NCBI GenBank assembly: GCA_937879875.1
Contig: CALFMN010000211.1
Location: forward strand, 1 to 15,556
From: an uncultured Chloroflexota bacterium
Lineage (GTDB): Bacteria > Chloroflexota > Dehalococcoidia > CAUJGQ01
DNA length: 15,556 nucleotides
Direction: 5' to 3'
Shown here: piece after piece, positions 6,944-13,905 of the stretch
How the letters are laid out: each line of letters opens with the position of its first letter
Numbering within the stretch: position 1 is the first letter of the stretch
The notes under the pieces: generated by a model
Database searches by the model: none
What the model was told of the DNA's origin: nothing
What the model saw: the letters and a program-made list of their open reading frames with translations, nothing else
Program-made: the position numbers and the translations under genes

Positions 6944-8560
6944 ATGCCCGCTCGCACCGGCCAGCAGTACATCGAATCGCTGAAGCGGCTGCAGCCGTGC
7001 GTCTATCTCGGCGGGCGGCGCGTGGCCGATGTGACGGCAGAACCGCTCTTCCAGGAGCCGATGCAGGCGATCGCCGAGCAGTACGACATGCAGCTCGAAC
7101 CGGCCTACCGGGACGTGATGACCTTTTGCTCATCCACGACGGGCGAGCCGGTTTCCTCATCGTTCATCGTGCCGCGCACGTGGCAACAACTGGTGCAGAA
7201 GCGGCAGCACTGCAAGCTGCGCGCCGACCACAACTTCGGCTTTCTCGGCCGCGGGCCGGACTTCATGAATTGCTTCGTCACTGGCTGGAGCCTGGCCAAG
7301 CAGCACTTCGCCAGGGGCAAGCCGCAATACGGCGAGAACGCCGTGCGCTACTACGAGTTCGTGCGTGAGAACGACCGCTTTCTGACGCACATGCTGGTCA
7401 GTCCGCAGATCGACCGCTCGCGCACCTCGGCACAGCAGGAAGACCCGTTCCTGCATCTGGGCAAGGTCGGCGAGACGAGCGAGGGCATGATCGTGCGCGG
7501 CGCCAAGATGCTGGGCACGATGGCGCCGCTGACGGAAGAGGTCGCGGTCATCCCCTACGGCGGCGTGGCGCCTGGCGACGACGCCTACGCCGTGACGTTT
7601 GCGATTCCGGTCGATGCGCCTGGCCTGAAGTTCATCTGCCGCGAGACGGTCGCGCCGCTGCCGCGCTCGCGCTTCGACCATCCGCTCAGCAGCCGCTTCG
7701 AGGAGATGGACTGCATCGCCGTCTTCGAGGATGTGCTGGTGCCGTGGGAGCGGGTGCTGGTGGACGGCTCGCCGGGCAGCGGCGCGATCATCAACCCGAT
7801 CTTCGCCGCCGTCGGCTCGATGACCGAGCTGCAGATCGCCGCGCGCATGCTCAGCCAGATGGAGTTCTTCTGCGGCCTCGCCACGAAGCTGGCGGACTGC
7901 ATCGGCATCACCGGCTTTCTGCACATTCAAGAGAAGCTGGGCGAGATGCTCTCCTATCTGGAGATCGCCCGCGCCGTCTTCTACGGCACGGAGGCGACGG
8001 CGCAGCCGGGAGCGGACGGCGTCTGGCTCTCCGGCGGATTGGGCGCCCGCGCTTTTCACCTGCACACGCCGCAGATCTACGCGCGCTTCGTCGAGATCGT
8101 GCAGAGTCTGGCGGGCGGCGGCTTCTTCTACGCGCCGTCGGAAGCGGACCTGATCAGCCCCGAGGTGCGGCCCTATATCGACAAGTTCGTGCGCGGCCGA
8201 CCGGGCATCTCGGCCGAAGAGCGGGTGGCGCTGTTCAAGCTCGCCTGGGACGTGACCGGCGAGTCGTTCGCGCAGCGCATGCAGCAGTACGTGCGCTTCT
8301 ACTCCGGCGATCCGGTGCGTAACATGGCCGGCTTCTACGTGCAGTACGACAAAGCGCCGCTGCACGAGATCGTGGAGCGAGCGCTGGGCCGGCGCGTGGG
8401 GCAGCCGCTGCCGATCTCGCCGGAACGCCCCGGCGCCCGCCCGCATTACCGCCCATCGCCCGGCACGATGGCCGGCGCCTATCCGGCCAGCCCGCAGCAA
8501 GGTCAAAATGTCGCTCCGACGGTTGCGCGACCACCCGATAGCGTGAGAAGCAATTCATAA
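6944..8560 (+). CDS. HpaB-family FADH2-dependent monooxygenase (oxygenase component)
   Basis: The 538-residue protein matches the 4-hydroxyphenylacetate 3-hydroxylase (HpaB) family. These use reduced FAD supplied by a separate flavin reductase to hydroxylate phenolic substrates. Diagnostic blocks are GFLGRGPDFMN (99-109), LTHMLVSPQIDRSR with His149, FEDVLVPWERVLV, and the C-terminal ERVALFKLAWDVTGESFAQR followed by FYSGDPVRNMAG. In characterised HpaB the GRxPDY motif gives an Arg and a Tyr at the substrate site; here the Tyr is Phe107. The same fold includes 4-hydroxybutyryl-CoA dehydratase, but I do not see its iron-sulfur Cys pattern clearly. ATG 6944 follows GAGGGAA by about seven bases; the open frame upstream of it is a shadow of the SDR. 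The C-terminal 60 residues are Pro/Ala-rich and probably disordered. No reductase partner is in the window. Confidence 0.88.
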   Translation: MPARTGQQYIESLKRLQPCVYLGGRRVADVTAEPLFQEPMQAIAEQYDMQLEPAYRDVMTFCSSTTGEPVSSSFIVPRTWQQLVQKRQHCKLRADHNFGFLGRGPDFMNCFVTGWSLAKQHFARGKPQYGENAVRYYEFVRENDRFLTHMLVSPQIDRSRTSAQQEDPFLHLGKVGETSEGMIVRGAKMLGTMAPLTEEVAVIPYGGVAPGDDAYAVTFAIPVDAPGLKFICRETVAPLPRSRFDHPLSSRFEEMDCIAVFEDVLVPWERVLVDGSPGSGAIINPIFAAVGSMTELQIAARMLSQMEFFCGLATKLADCIGITGFLHIQEKLGEMLSYLEIARAVFYGTEATAQPGADGVWLSGGLGARAFHLHTPQIYARFVEIVQSLAGGGFFYAPSEADLISPEVRPYIDKFVRGRPGISAEERVALFKLAWDVTGESFAQRMQQYVRFYSGDPVRNMAGFYVQYDKAPLHEIVERALGRRVGQPLPISPERPGARPHYRPSPGTMAGAYPASPQQGQNVAPTVARPPDSVRSNS

Positions 8561-8585
8561 CAACAGGAGCGAGCACGAGGATTCG

Positions 8586-9845
8586 ATGGCAGACGCCGCC
8601 CCATCCGCCCTTTCCCATCTACGCATCTGCGACTTCACCGGCCAGCTCGCCGGCGCGGGCGCCACGCGCTTCATGGCCGCCTTCGGCGCGCAGGTGATCC
8701 GCATCGAAGACCCGACCAATCAGGGCCGCTGGGATATTTTGCGGCAGATGGGGCCGTTCAAGGACCACCAGCCGGGCATCGATCGCAGCATCAGCTTCAA
8801 CAACCACAACGTCGAGAAGCTGGGCATTACGCTCAACCTGCGCGCCGCCTCGGCGCGGCGGGCGCTCGAAGATCTGATCGCCGTCTCAGACGTGGTCTCG
8901 GAGAACTTCGCCGCGGGCGTGATGGAGCGGCTGGGCTTCGGCTACGAACGGCTGCGCCAGATCCGGCCGGACATCGTCTACATCTCGAACTGCGGCTTCG
9001 GCCACACCGGGCCGTACAAGCAGTACAAGACCTGGGGGCCGAGCGTGCAGGCGTTCTCCGGCCTCACCTTCCAGTCCGGCCTGCCCGACCAGCCGCCCGC
9101 CGGCTGGGGCTACTCGTACATGGACCACACCGGCGCCTACTACATGGCGATCGCGATCATGGCCGCGCTCTACCACCGCGAGCACAGCGGCGAGGGCCAG
9201 TGGGTGGACATGGCGACGACGGAGGTCGCCGCCACGCTGAACGGCCCCGCGCTGCTGGACTACACCGTGAACGGCCGCCCGCTGCGCCGCCCCGGCATGC
9301 CCAACAGCAACCGCGACCAGGGCTTGGAGTTGGGCTATCGCATGGTGCCGCACGGCATCTACCCGGCGAAAGGCGAAGATCGCTGGATCGCGATCGCCTG
9401 TGCCCATGAATTCGACTGGCACTTTCTCTGCTTGGTGCTGAAGATCCCAAGGCCGATCGAAGAGCGGTTCCAAACGGTCGAGGGTCGCATTGAACACGAG
9501 GACGAACTGGACGCGCTGATCGCCGATCGCACCAGACAGTACGACGCGAGCAGCCTTGCGATCGCGCTGCGGGAGCGATCTGTGCGGGCCAGCGCCGTCG
9601 CGTTACCCGAGGAGAGAATCGACCACGACGCGAACACGGCCGCGTGGGGGTTGTGGCCGGAGGCGCAGCACACCGAGCTTGGTGGTGTGCGCGTGGACGG
9701 TCAGCCGGTGCATCTATCAGAGACAGACTGGAGGATCGAGCGAGGAGCTGCCTGCCTCGGCGAGCACAACGATTGCATCCTCGGCGATGTCCTAGGCTAC
9801 GACTTGGACAGGATCGGAGCCATGCGCGAGGAGGGAGCACTGTGA
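8586..9845 (+). CDS. Family III CoA-transferase (CaiB/BaiF), active-type subunit
   Basis: This 419-residue protein is a CaiB/BaiF (formyl-CoA transferase type) enzyme that moves CoA between carboxylic acids through an aspartyl-CoA thioester. The opening LRICDFTGQLAGAGATRFMAAFGAQVIRIE, the NNHNVEKLGITLNLR block and SENFAAGVMERLGFGYERL are typical. The catalytic Asp is Asp180 in SYMDHTGAYY. The GEGQWVDM segment follows as expected. ATG 8586 has GAGG five bases upstream, 25 bases after the monooxygenase stop. Its stop overlaps the GTG of the next CoA-transferase (GTGA at 9842-9845), indicating translational coupling. GC content drops sharply in the last third of the gene. Donor and acceptor acids are unknown; placement after an HpaB-type oxygenase suggests an aromatic or aryl-derived acid. 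Confidence 0.93.
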   Translation: MADAAPSALSHLRICDFTGQLAGAGATRFMAAFGAQVIRIEDPTNQGRWDILRQMGPFKDHQPGIDRSISFNNHNVEKLGITLNLRAASARRALEDLIAVSDVVSENFAAGVMERLGFGYERLRQIRPDIVYISNCGFGHTGPYKQYKTWGPSVQAFSGLTFQSGLPDQPPAGWGYSYMDHTGAYYMAIAIMAALYHREHSGEGQWVDMATTEVAATLNGPALLDYTVNGRPLRRPGMPNSNRDQGLELGYRMVPHGIYPAKGEDRWIAIACAHEFDWHFLCLVLKIPRPIEERFQTVEGRIEHEDELDALIADRTRQYDASSLAIALRERSVRASAVALPEERIDHDANTAAWGLWPEAQHTELGGVRVDGQPVHLSETDWRIERGAACLGEHNDCILGDVLGYDLDRIGAMREEGAL

Positions 9846-11116
9846 GCGCCGGGCCACTTGCTGGCGTCCGCGTGATCGAACTGGCCAGCGTGGAGTCGTC
9901 TTTTGCCGGCAAGCTGATGGCCGACCTCGGCGCTGATGTCATTCTCGTTGAGCCGCCGGACCAGCCTCCTGCCGATTCGGAGGGCAACGCGGACGCGGAC
10001 CACGTCCCACCCGCCACGCTAAAGCGCTGGCACTACCACACCAGCAAGCGAGGCGTCACCCTTGAGTGGTCGCTTCCGTCAGGGAAATCGCTGCTGCGCC
10101 AGCTCATAGGAGGCGCCGATGTCCTGCTGGAGAGGAAGTGGCGTTGGGGCCTCGATGCCAAAGGGCTGGGCTACGCTGTTTTGAGCCGCGACAATCCGCG
10201 CCTGATTATGGTTTCGATCACTCCCTTCGGTCAGAACGACCCGCGCAGCAACGAGACGGTGACTGACCTGACCATCCTCGCGGGTGGCGGGCCGGTGTGG
10301 ATGAACGGCTACGACGACCACTCGCTGCCGCCGGTGCGCGGCGGCGGCAACCAGGGCTACCACACCGCCTGCCACTTCGCCGTGATGTCCACGCTCGTCG
10401 CCCTGCTCGCGCGCGAGCGCACCGGCCGCGGCCAGCACATCGACGTCAACATGCACGCCTGCGCCAACGTCACCACCGAGTCTGGCAGCTACACCTGGCT
10501 CGGCATGCGCGAGACCGTGCAGCGCCAGACCGGCCGTCACGCCTCCGTGCACGGCACGCAGCCCACGCAGATCCGTTGCGCCGACGGCCGCTACGTCGTC
10601 TCCGGCGTGCCGCCCCGCACCGCCGCGCAGTTCCGCAGCGTGCTCGACTGGCTGCGCGAGTTGAACTTGGCCGAGCAGTTCGACCAGACGCCGATCCTCG
10701 AACTCGCGATCGAAGAGACCGGCGGCCTCAAGCTCGACCGCGTCGCCAGCGACGAGTCGATCCGCGCCAAGCTCGGCGCCGGCCGCGAGGCGCTGAACTT
10801 CATCGCCGAGCGCACGCCGGCCATGGAGTTCTTCACCGGCGCGCAGCGGCGCGGCTTCCAGGTCAGCATCGTTTACAGCCCCGAAGAGGCGTTCGAAGAT
10901 CCGCATCTCAAAGCCCGCGGCTTTCAGGTCGAGGTCGAGCATCCGGAGCTGGGCAAGACCTTCCGCTACCCCGGTGCCCCGATCCGCTTCACCAAAACCC
11001 CGTGGCAGATCCGCCGCCGCGCCCCGCTGCTCGGCGAAGACAACGCCGAGGTCTTCGCAGAACTGGGCTTGACCGAATCCGATCTAGCAAGGCTGCGTGG
11101 AGAAGGCGTACTTTAG
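9842..11116 (+). CDS. Family III CoA-transferase paralogue lacking the catalytic Asp
   Basis: The 424-residue protein is a second CaiB/BaiF member. It starts at GTG 9842, supported by GAGGAGGGAG just upstream and by the 4-base overlap with the previous stop; the longer open frame to 9644 lies inside the neighbour. It has the family start GVRVIELASVESSFAGKLMA, a YHTSKRGVTLEW block, RGGGNQGYHTACHF, GRGQHIDV and the C-terminal domain ending APLLGEDNAEVF. Aligned to the adjacent paralogue, MDHTGAYY becomes GYHTACHF, so Tyr173 occupies the place of the catalytic Asp180. It is therefore probably a non-catalytic or specificity subunit of a heteromer with its neighbour; heteromeric family III transferases (for example BbsE/BbsF) are known. 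The first 140 codons are lower in GC than the rest. The TAG stop is also the first triplet of a heptamer repeat. Confidence 0.88.
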   Translation: MSAGPLAGVRVIELASVESSFAGKLMADLGADVILVEPPDQPPADSEGNADADHVPPATLKRWHYHTSKRGVTLEWSLPSGKSLLRQLIGGADVLLERKWRWGLDAKGLGYAVLSRDNPRLIMVSITPFGQNDPRSNETVTDLTILAGGGPVWMNGYDDHSLPPVRGGGNQGYHTACHFAVMSTLVALLARERTGRGQHIDVNMHACANVTTESGSYTWLGMRETVQRQTGRHASVHGTQPTQIRCADGRYVVSGVPPRTAAQFRSVLDWLRELNLAEQFDQTPILELAIEETGGLKLDRVASDESIRAKLGAGREALNFIAERTPAMEFFTGAQRRGFQVSIVYSPEEAFEDPHLKARGFQVEVEHPELGKTFRYPGAPIRFTKTPWQIRRRAPLLGEDNAEVFAELGLTESDLARLRGEGVL

Positions 11117-11144
11117 GGCGTAGGGCGTAGGGCATAGGGCGTAG
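11114..11144 (+). repeat. TAGGGCG heptamer tandem repeat
   Basis: Four 7-base units (TAGGGCG, TAGGGCG, TAGGGCA, TAGGGCG) run from 11114 to 11141, followed by a partial TAG. The first unit begins exactly with the stop codon of the second CoA-transferase. Translated either way it gives low-complexity text such as PYALRP, so it is not coding. Confidence 0.85.
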
Positions 11145-11197
11145 ACACAAGTCGATCGGTGCCGGCTGCAATCGGCACTTCGTGGCAAGAACTGTAG

Positions 11198-11216
11198 GGG
11201 CGCAATGCTTGCGCCC
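11198..11216. repeat. Perfect 8-bp hairpin in the CoA-transferase/amidohydrolase gap
   Basis: GGGCGCAA and TTGCGCCC pair around a three-base loop (TGC). It follows the heptamer repeat by about 55 bases. There is no T-run after it, so it may be a mobile small palindrome or mRNA-stabilising hairpin rather than a standard terminator. Confidence 0.6.
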
Positions 11217-11287
11217 TCCGCGCCGCGAGGCGCGACCAGCGGTGCCTGATTAACCCGACAGCGCTCCGCGGCAGCAACGCAGGATCG

Positions 11288-11335
11288 CCCCTTCTCCTGC
11301 GAGGAACGAGCGGGAGAAGGGGAAGGGGGATGAGG
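11288..11335. repeat. REP-like GC-rich palindrome upstream of the amidohydrolase
   Basis: CCCCTTCTCC (11288-11297) pairs with GGAGAAGGGG (11313-11322) around a 15-base loop, and a GAAGGGGGATGAGG tail follows. Read on the minus strand, the tail and arm resemble the CCTCACCCCCAACCCCCTC arm of the doublet at 12526-12649. The two appear to be members of one repeat family flanking the amidohydrolase gene. Confidence 0.6.
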
Positions 11336-11366
11336 GCCGCGCGGCCCGTCAGCACAGGAGGCGATC

Positions 11367-12527
11367 ATGGTCACCGCACAGCCGCTCAAGATCATCGACG
11401 TCGACACGCACATCTCGGAGCCGGCCGACCTCTGGACCTCGCGCGTCTCCACCAAAAAGTGGGGCGACAAAGTCCTGCATGTCAAACAGAACGAGGAGCG
11501 CGGGGGCCTCGGCTGGTTCATCGGCGACGAGTTCGTTGCGCTCGCGCCGTCCGCGGCGATGGCCGGCTGGAAGGAACCGCCGCCCTCCAACCCGCCCACC
11601 TACGAAGACGCGCACCAGGGCGCCTTCAACCCGGTCGAGCGGCTGCGGCTGATGGACGACGAGGGCATCTACGCCCACGTGCTCTATCCCAACGTCGCCG
11701 GCTTCGGCAGCGGCCGCTTCCTCAAGCTCAAAGACCCGGAGCTGATGCTGGAGAGCGCGAGGGCCTACAACGACTTCGCGATCGAATGGTCGGCGCCGGG
11801 GAAGGGGCGGCTGGTGCCGCTGTGCGTGCTGCCCTTCTGGGACGTGGACGCCTCGGTCAAAGAGATGCACCGTGCCAAGAAGCTCGGACACAAGGGCGTG
11901 ATCTTCACCAGCGAGCCGGACGACTTCGACCTTCCGATGCTGGCCGACCCGCACTGGAATCCGATCTGGGCCGCGGCGCAGGACTTGCAGCTGCCGATCA
12001 ACTTCCACATCGGCTCGGGCGACCTCAGCTCGCGGCGCAAGCAGTTCAAAGAGAACGGCAAGCACGCCAACTTCGCCGCCTCCGGCGTCGGGCTGTTCAT
12101 CAACAACGCCTACGCCGTGATGGAGATCATCTTCAGCGGCATCTGCCACCGGTATCCGGACCTCAAGTTCGTCTCAGTCGAGAGTGGCATCGGCTGGATC
12201 CCGTTCCTGATGGAGGCGATGGACTGGCAGTGGCTCGGCAGCGGCGTGCGCGAGGAGCACCCGGAGTACGAGCTGCTGCCCAGTGAGTACTTCAAGCGCC
12301 AGATCTACGCCTGCTTCTGGTTCGAAACGACGGCGCCGCAGCGCCTGCTCGACGTGATCGGCCACAAGAACGTGCTGTTCGAGACGGACTTCCCGCACCC
12401 GACCTCGCTCTATCCCGCCGAGACGGCCAAAGAGCACATCGAGCGCTGCATGGAGGGCCAGCCCGAGGAAGTGAAGCGGGCCGTCTTCCACGACAACGCC
12501 AGCGCGCTGTATCACCTCGACTTCTGA
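11367..12527 (+). CDS. Amidohydrolase_2 family metal-dependent hydrolase/decarboxylase
   Basis: A 386-residue TIM-barrel protein of the ACMSD-like amidohydrolase_2 group, whose members hydrolyse or decarboxylate carboxylate-bearing ring or ring-cleavage compounds using one divalent metal. Metal and catalytic landmarks are visible: DVDTHISEP at residues 11-19 (His15), His214 in INFHIGSG, Glu272 in SVESGIGWIPF, and Asp341 with His344 in FETDFPHPTS. The length and architecture are normal. ATG 11367 has AGGAGG six bases upstream, a strong site. It lies 250 bases after the CoA-transferases across a repeat-filled gap, so it may be transcribed from its own promoter or by read-through. Its stop codon lies within the left end of a REP doublet. 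The substrate is unknown; close relatives sit in many aromatic-degradation gene clusters. Confidence 0.92.
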   Translation: MVTAQPLKIIDVDTHISEPADLWTSRVSTKKWGDKVLHVKQNEERGGLGWFIGDEFVALAPSAAMAGWKEPPPSNPPTYEDAHQGAFNPVERLRLMDDEGIYAHVLYPNVAGFGSGRFLKLKDPELMLESARAYNDFAIEWSAPGKGRLVPLCVLPFWDVDASVKEMHRAKKLGHKGVIFTSEPDDFDLPMLADPHWNPIWAAAQDLQLPINFHIGSGDLSSRRKQFKENGKHANFAASGVGLFINNAYAVMEIIFSGICHRYPDLKFVSVESGIGWIPFLMEAMDWQWLGSGVREEHPEYELLPSEYFKRQIYACFWFETTAPQRLLDVIGHKNVLFETDFPHPTSLYPAETAKEHIERCMEGQPEEVKRAVFHDNASALYHLDF

Positions 12528-12649
12528 CCTCACCCCCAACCCCCTCTCCAGAGTCCTGGAGAGGGGGCTTTTGACATGTTTAGGAAACTCAAAACCTACC
12601 GCAATCTCCCCCTCTCCACGGAGTGGAGAGGGGGCTGGGAGGTGAGGTC
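12526..12649. repeat. REP doublet (BIME/MITE-like) with inverted ends
   Basis: The whole gap between amidohydrolase and cupin is one symmetric element. Its ends, GACCTCAC (12526-12533) and GTGAGGTC (12642-12649), are perfect reverse complements and continue as related C-rich and G-rich arms of about 25 bases. Inside are two strong hairpins at 12540-12567 (11-bp stem) and 12608-12634 (12-bp stem). The left end includes the last two bases of the amidohydrolase TGA. The right end carries GGGAGGTGAGG, which serves as ribosome-binding site for the cupin. Confidence 0.82.
12540..12572 (+). terminator. Hairpin followed by a short T-run after the amidohydrolase
   Basis: CCCCCTCTCCA (12540-12550) pairs with TGGAGAGGGGG (12557-12567) around a six-base loop and is followed by CTTTT. 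This is the left half of the REP doublet. It has the form of a weak intrinsic terminator, 12 bases after the amidohydrolase stop. Confidence 0.5.
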
Positions 12650-12652
12650 ACC

Positions 12653-13003
12653 ATGCACTACATCCGCATGTACTCCGGCGACGACGGCCAGACGCATTTC
12701 GAGGACGTTGAGATCGAACTTTCGCCAAACGGCTCGTCAGAGACGTCGAAGCTCTTCGGCGGCACGGGGATCATCTTCCGCACCAGCGCGCACGACCAGT
12801 TTGTGGACTGGCACCACGCGCCACGCCGCCAGTTCGTGATCACGCTTTCCGGTGAGGCGGAGGTCGAAGGCGCAGGCGGCGAAAAGCGCCACATCGGCCC
12901 CGGCACGATCCTGCTGGCCGAGGACCTGACCGGCAAAGGGCACATCACCCGCGGCCTCGGCACGGAGGAGCGCGTCTCGCTCTTCATCCCGCTGTCCGAC
13001 TGA
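12653..13003 (+). CDS. Small single-domain cupin
   Basis: The 116-residue protein starts MHYIRMYSGDDGQTHFEDVE at ATG 12653 and folds as one cupin barrel. The first cupin motif region is DWHHAPRRQFVITLSGEAEVE (from residue 52; His54 and His55 are possible metal ligands). The second is IGPGTILLAEDLTGKGHITR (His97). Such small cupins are common beside catabolic genes and may be metal-dependent isomerases, dioxygenase-like enzymes or binding proteins; none of these can be chosen here. The start is supported by GGGAGGTGAGG immediately upstream, which belongs to the right end of the REP doublet; an upstream ATG at 12623 falls within the repeat and is rejected. The last base of its TGA is the first base of the inverted repeat of the decayed IS at 13003. 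Confidence 0.85.
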   Translation: MHYIRMYSGDDGQTHFEDVEIELSPNGSSETSKLFGGTGIIFRTSAHDQFVDWHHAPRRQFVITLSGEAEVEGAGGEKRHIGPGTILLAEDLTGKGHITRGLGTEERVSLFIPLSD

Positions 13004-13388
13004 GGCGCGTGATGTGGGTTCAATCGACGGTGAGGCCAGCGTGATGCCCGGCGCGTGGCGGGTGCACGCTGCCAACTTGCCCATCACCCGGCTGAGCAAG
13101 CCCTAGAACGCTTTAGCGCGATGCTGTTCGAGTAGCAACACGTGGCGGAAGCGCCGCTCGGTGTCGTAGTCCAGCAACTCGCGGGCCAAGGCGAAGGTGA
13201 GGATTTCGCTGTCCGAGCAGGCCGGCGCCGGGCCGGGGCGCTACGGCAGTCCGTGCAGGTGCACCCAATCGTCCACCGCGCAGAACAGCACAACGAGCAG
13301 GTCCTCGGGCGTCATGGCAGTCACCTCGCAAGGACCACCATGCGACCGGGGATTGCTCATGCCAGCGATCAACCCACATCACGCGCCT
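13003..13388 (-). mobile_element. Decayed insertion sequence/MITE with 18-bp terminal inverted repeats
   Basis: AGGCGCGTGATGTGGGTT at 13003-13020 is matched perfectly in reverse complement at 13371-13388, with partial similarity continuing a few bases inward. The 386-bp element contains an N-terminal transposase remnant on the minus strand (13103-13315) and nothing that could be a catalytic core, so it is an internally deleted, non-autonomous copy. CTGAGG occurs at both outer boundaries (13000-13005 and 13387-13392); part of it lies in the repeat, so a target duplication is not proven. The element fills most of the 437-bp gap between cupin and regulator. Confidence 0.82.
13103..13315 (-). pseudogene. 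Transposase N-terminal fragment, interrupted by TAG (IS982-like)
   Basis: Reading from ATG 13315, which has GAGGTGA upstream, the frame gives MTPEDLLVVLFCAVDDW, HLHGLP, then an in-frame TAG at codon 25. The same frame continues with CSDSEILTFALARELLDYD and TERRFRHVLLLEQHRAKAF to TAG 13103. The VDDW and LSDSExLTxAL blocks are typical of the N-terminus of IS982-like transposases, where the usual text after the stop position is RRPGRPP. Only about 70 of some 300 codons remain, and the DDE core is absent. Family assignment is from memory of motif style and is moderately sure. Confidence 0.72.
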
Positions 13389-13404
13389 GAGGCACACGGG
13401 GGTC

Positions 13405-13433
13405 TTGACCTTCACACCATCATGTAATATATT
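13405..13433 (+). promoter_or_regulatory. Sigma-70-type promoter giving a probably leaderless mRNA
   Basis: TTGACC (13405-13410) and TATATT (13428-13433) are separated by 17 bases. ATG 13441 lies seven bases after the -10, where transcription would be expected to start, and no Shine-Dalgarno is present. The Rrf2 gene therefore seems to be translated from a leaderless message. An AATATATT palindrome inside TCATG...CATGA arms (13420-13444) overlaps the -10 and start and is a candidate autoregulatory operator. Confidence 0.62.
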
Positions 13434-13440
13434 AGGTTGC

Positions 13441-13905
13441 ATGAGACGTGATAGTCGATTGTCGGGCGTGCTCCACATCCTGCTGCACCTGGCAGAGCGG
13501 GGGGGTCCCGTTACTTCCGCAGTTCTGGCCAGGGCGATGGACACCAATCCGGTGGTGATCCGGCGGATCATGGCTGGCCTCCGGGATCAGGGGTATGTCC
13601 GATCAGAAAAGGGGCATGGCGGCGGCTGGACGCTGGCCTGCGACCTGTCAGAGGTAACGTTGCGCGACATCTACACCGCGCTCGGCCGCCCGTCGCTTCT
13701 CGCCATTGGTAACCGGACGGAGTCGGCCGGCTGCCTCGTCGAACAGGCAGTGAATGCCACCCTCAACCAGGCATTCCACGATGCGGAGGCGCTGCTGCTT
13801 TCGCGCCTTGGCGAAGTGACGCTGGCCATGCTGAGCGCCAACCTTCACGACCGCCTCGTTTCTCGGGGCGGATCCCATGATCTGGAGAATGTTCATGCGT
13901 CATGA
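13441..13905 (+). CDS. Rrf2 family transcriptional regulator (YwnA-like)
   Basis: A 154-residue Rrf2-type DNA-binding protein. The winged helix covers about residues 8-68: LHILLHLAERGGPVTSAVLARAM, then NPVVIRRIMAGLRDQGYVRSEKGHGGG as recognition helix and wing. A dimerisation helix lies in the C-terminal half. Iron-sulfur Rrf2 proteins such as IscR and NsrR have three clustered Cys; here only Cys67 and Cys98 occur. It is therefore more like the cluster-free YwnA group and may sense thiol or electrophile stress through Cys98. ATG 13441 is preferred over the TTG at 13405, which falls in the -35 element. It overlaps the following flavoprotein gene by 11 bases, so the regulator very likely controls its own operon. 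GC content is somewhat lower than in the catabolic genes. Confidence 0.88.
   Translation: MRRDSRLSGVLHILLHLAERGGPVTSAVLARAMDTNPVVIRRIMAGLRDQGYVRSEKGHGGGWTLACDLSEVTLRDIYTALGRPSLLAIGNRTESAGCLVEQAVNATLNQAFHDAEALLLSRLGEVTLAMLSANLHDRLVSRGGSHDLENVHAS

Noticed and set aside
7157..8506. 449-residue minus-strand open frame
   Set aside because: It is antisense to the HpaB-family gene and has the His/Arg/Ala-rich composition of a shadow frame.
11114..11144. CRISPR-like array
   Set aside because: The units are 7 bases and directly contiguous with no spacers. No cas gene is present.
11084..11599. Minus-strand open frames with PYALRP-type repeats
   Set aside because: They are translations of the TAGGGCG heptamer array and neighbouring palindromes, not proteins.
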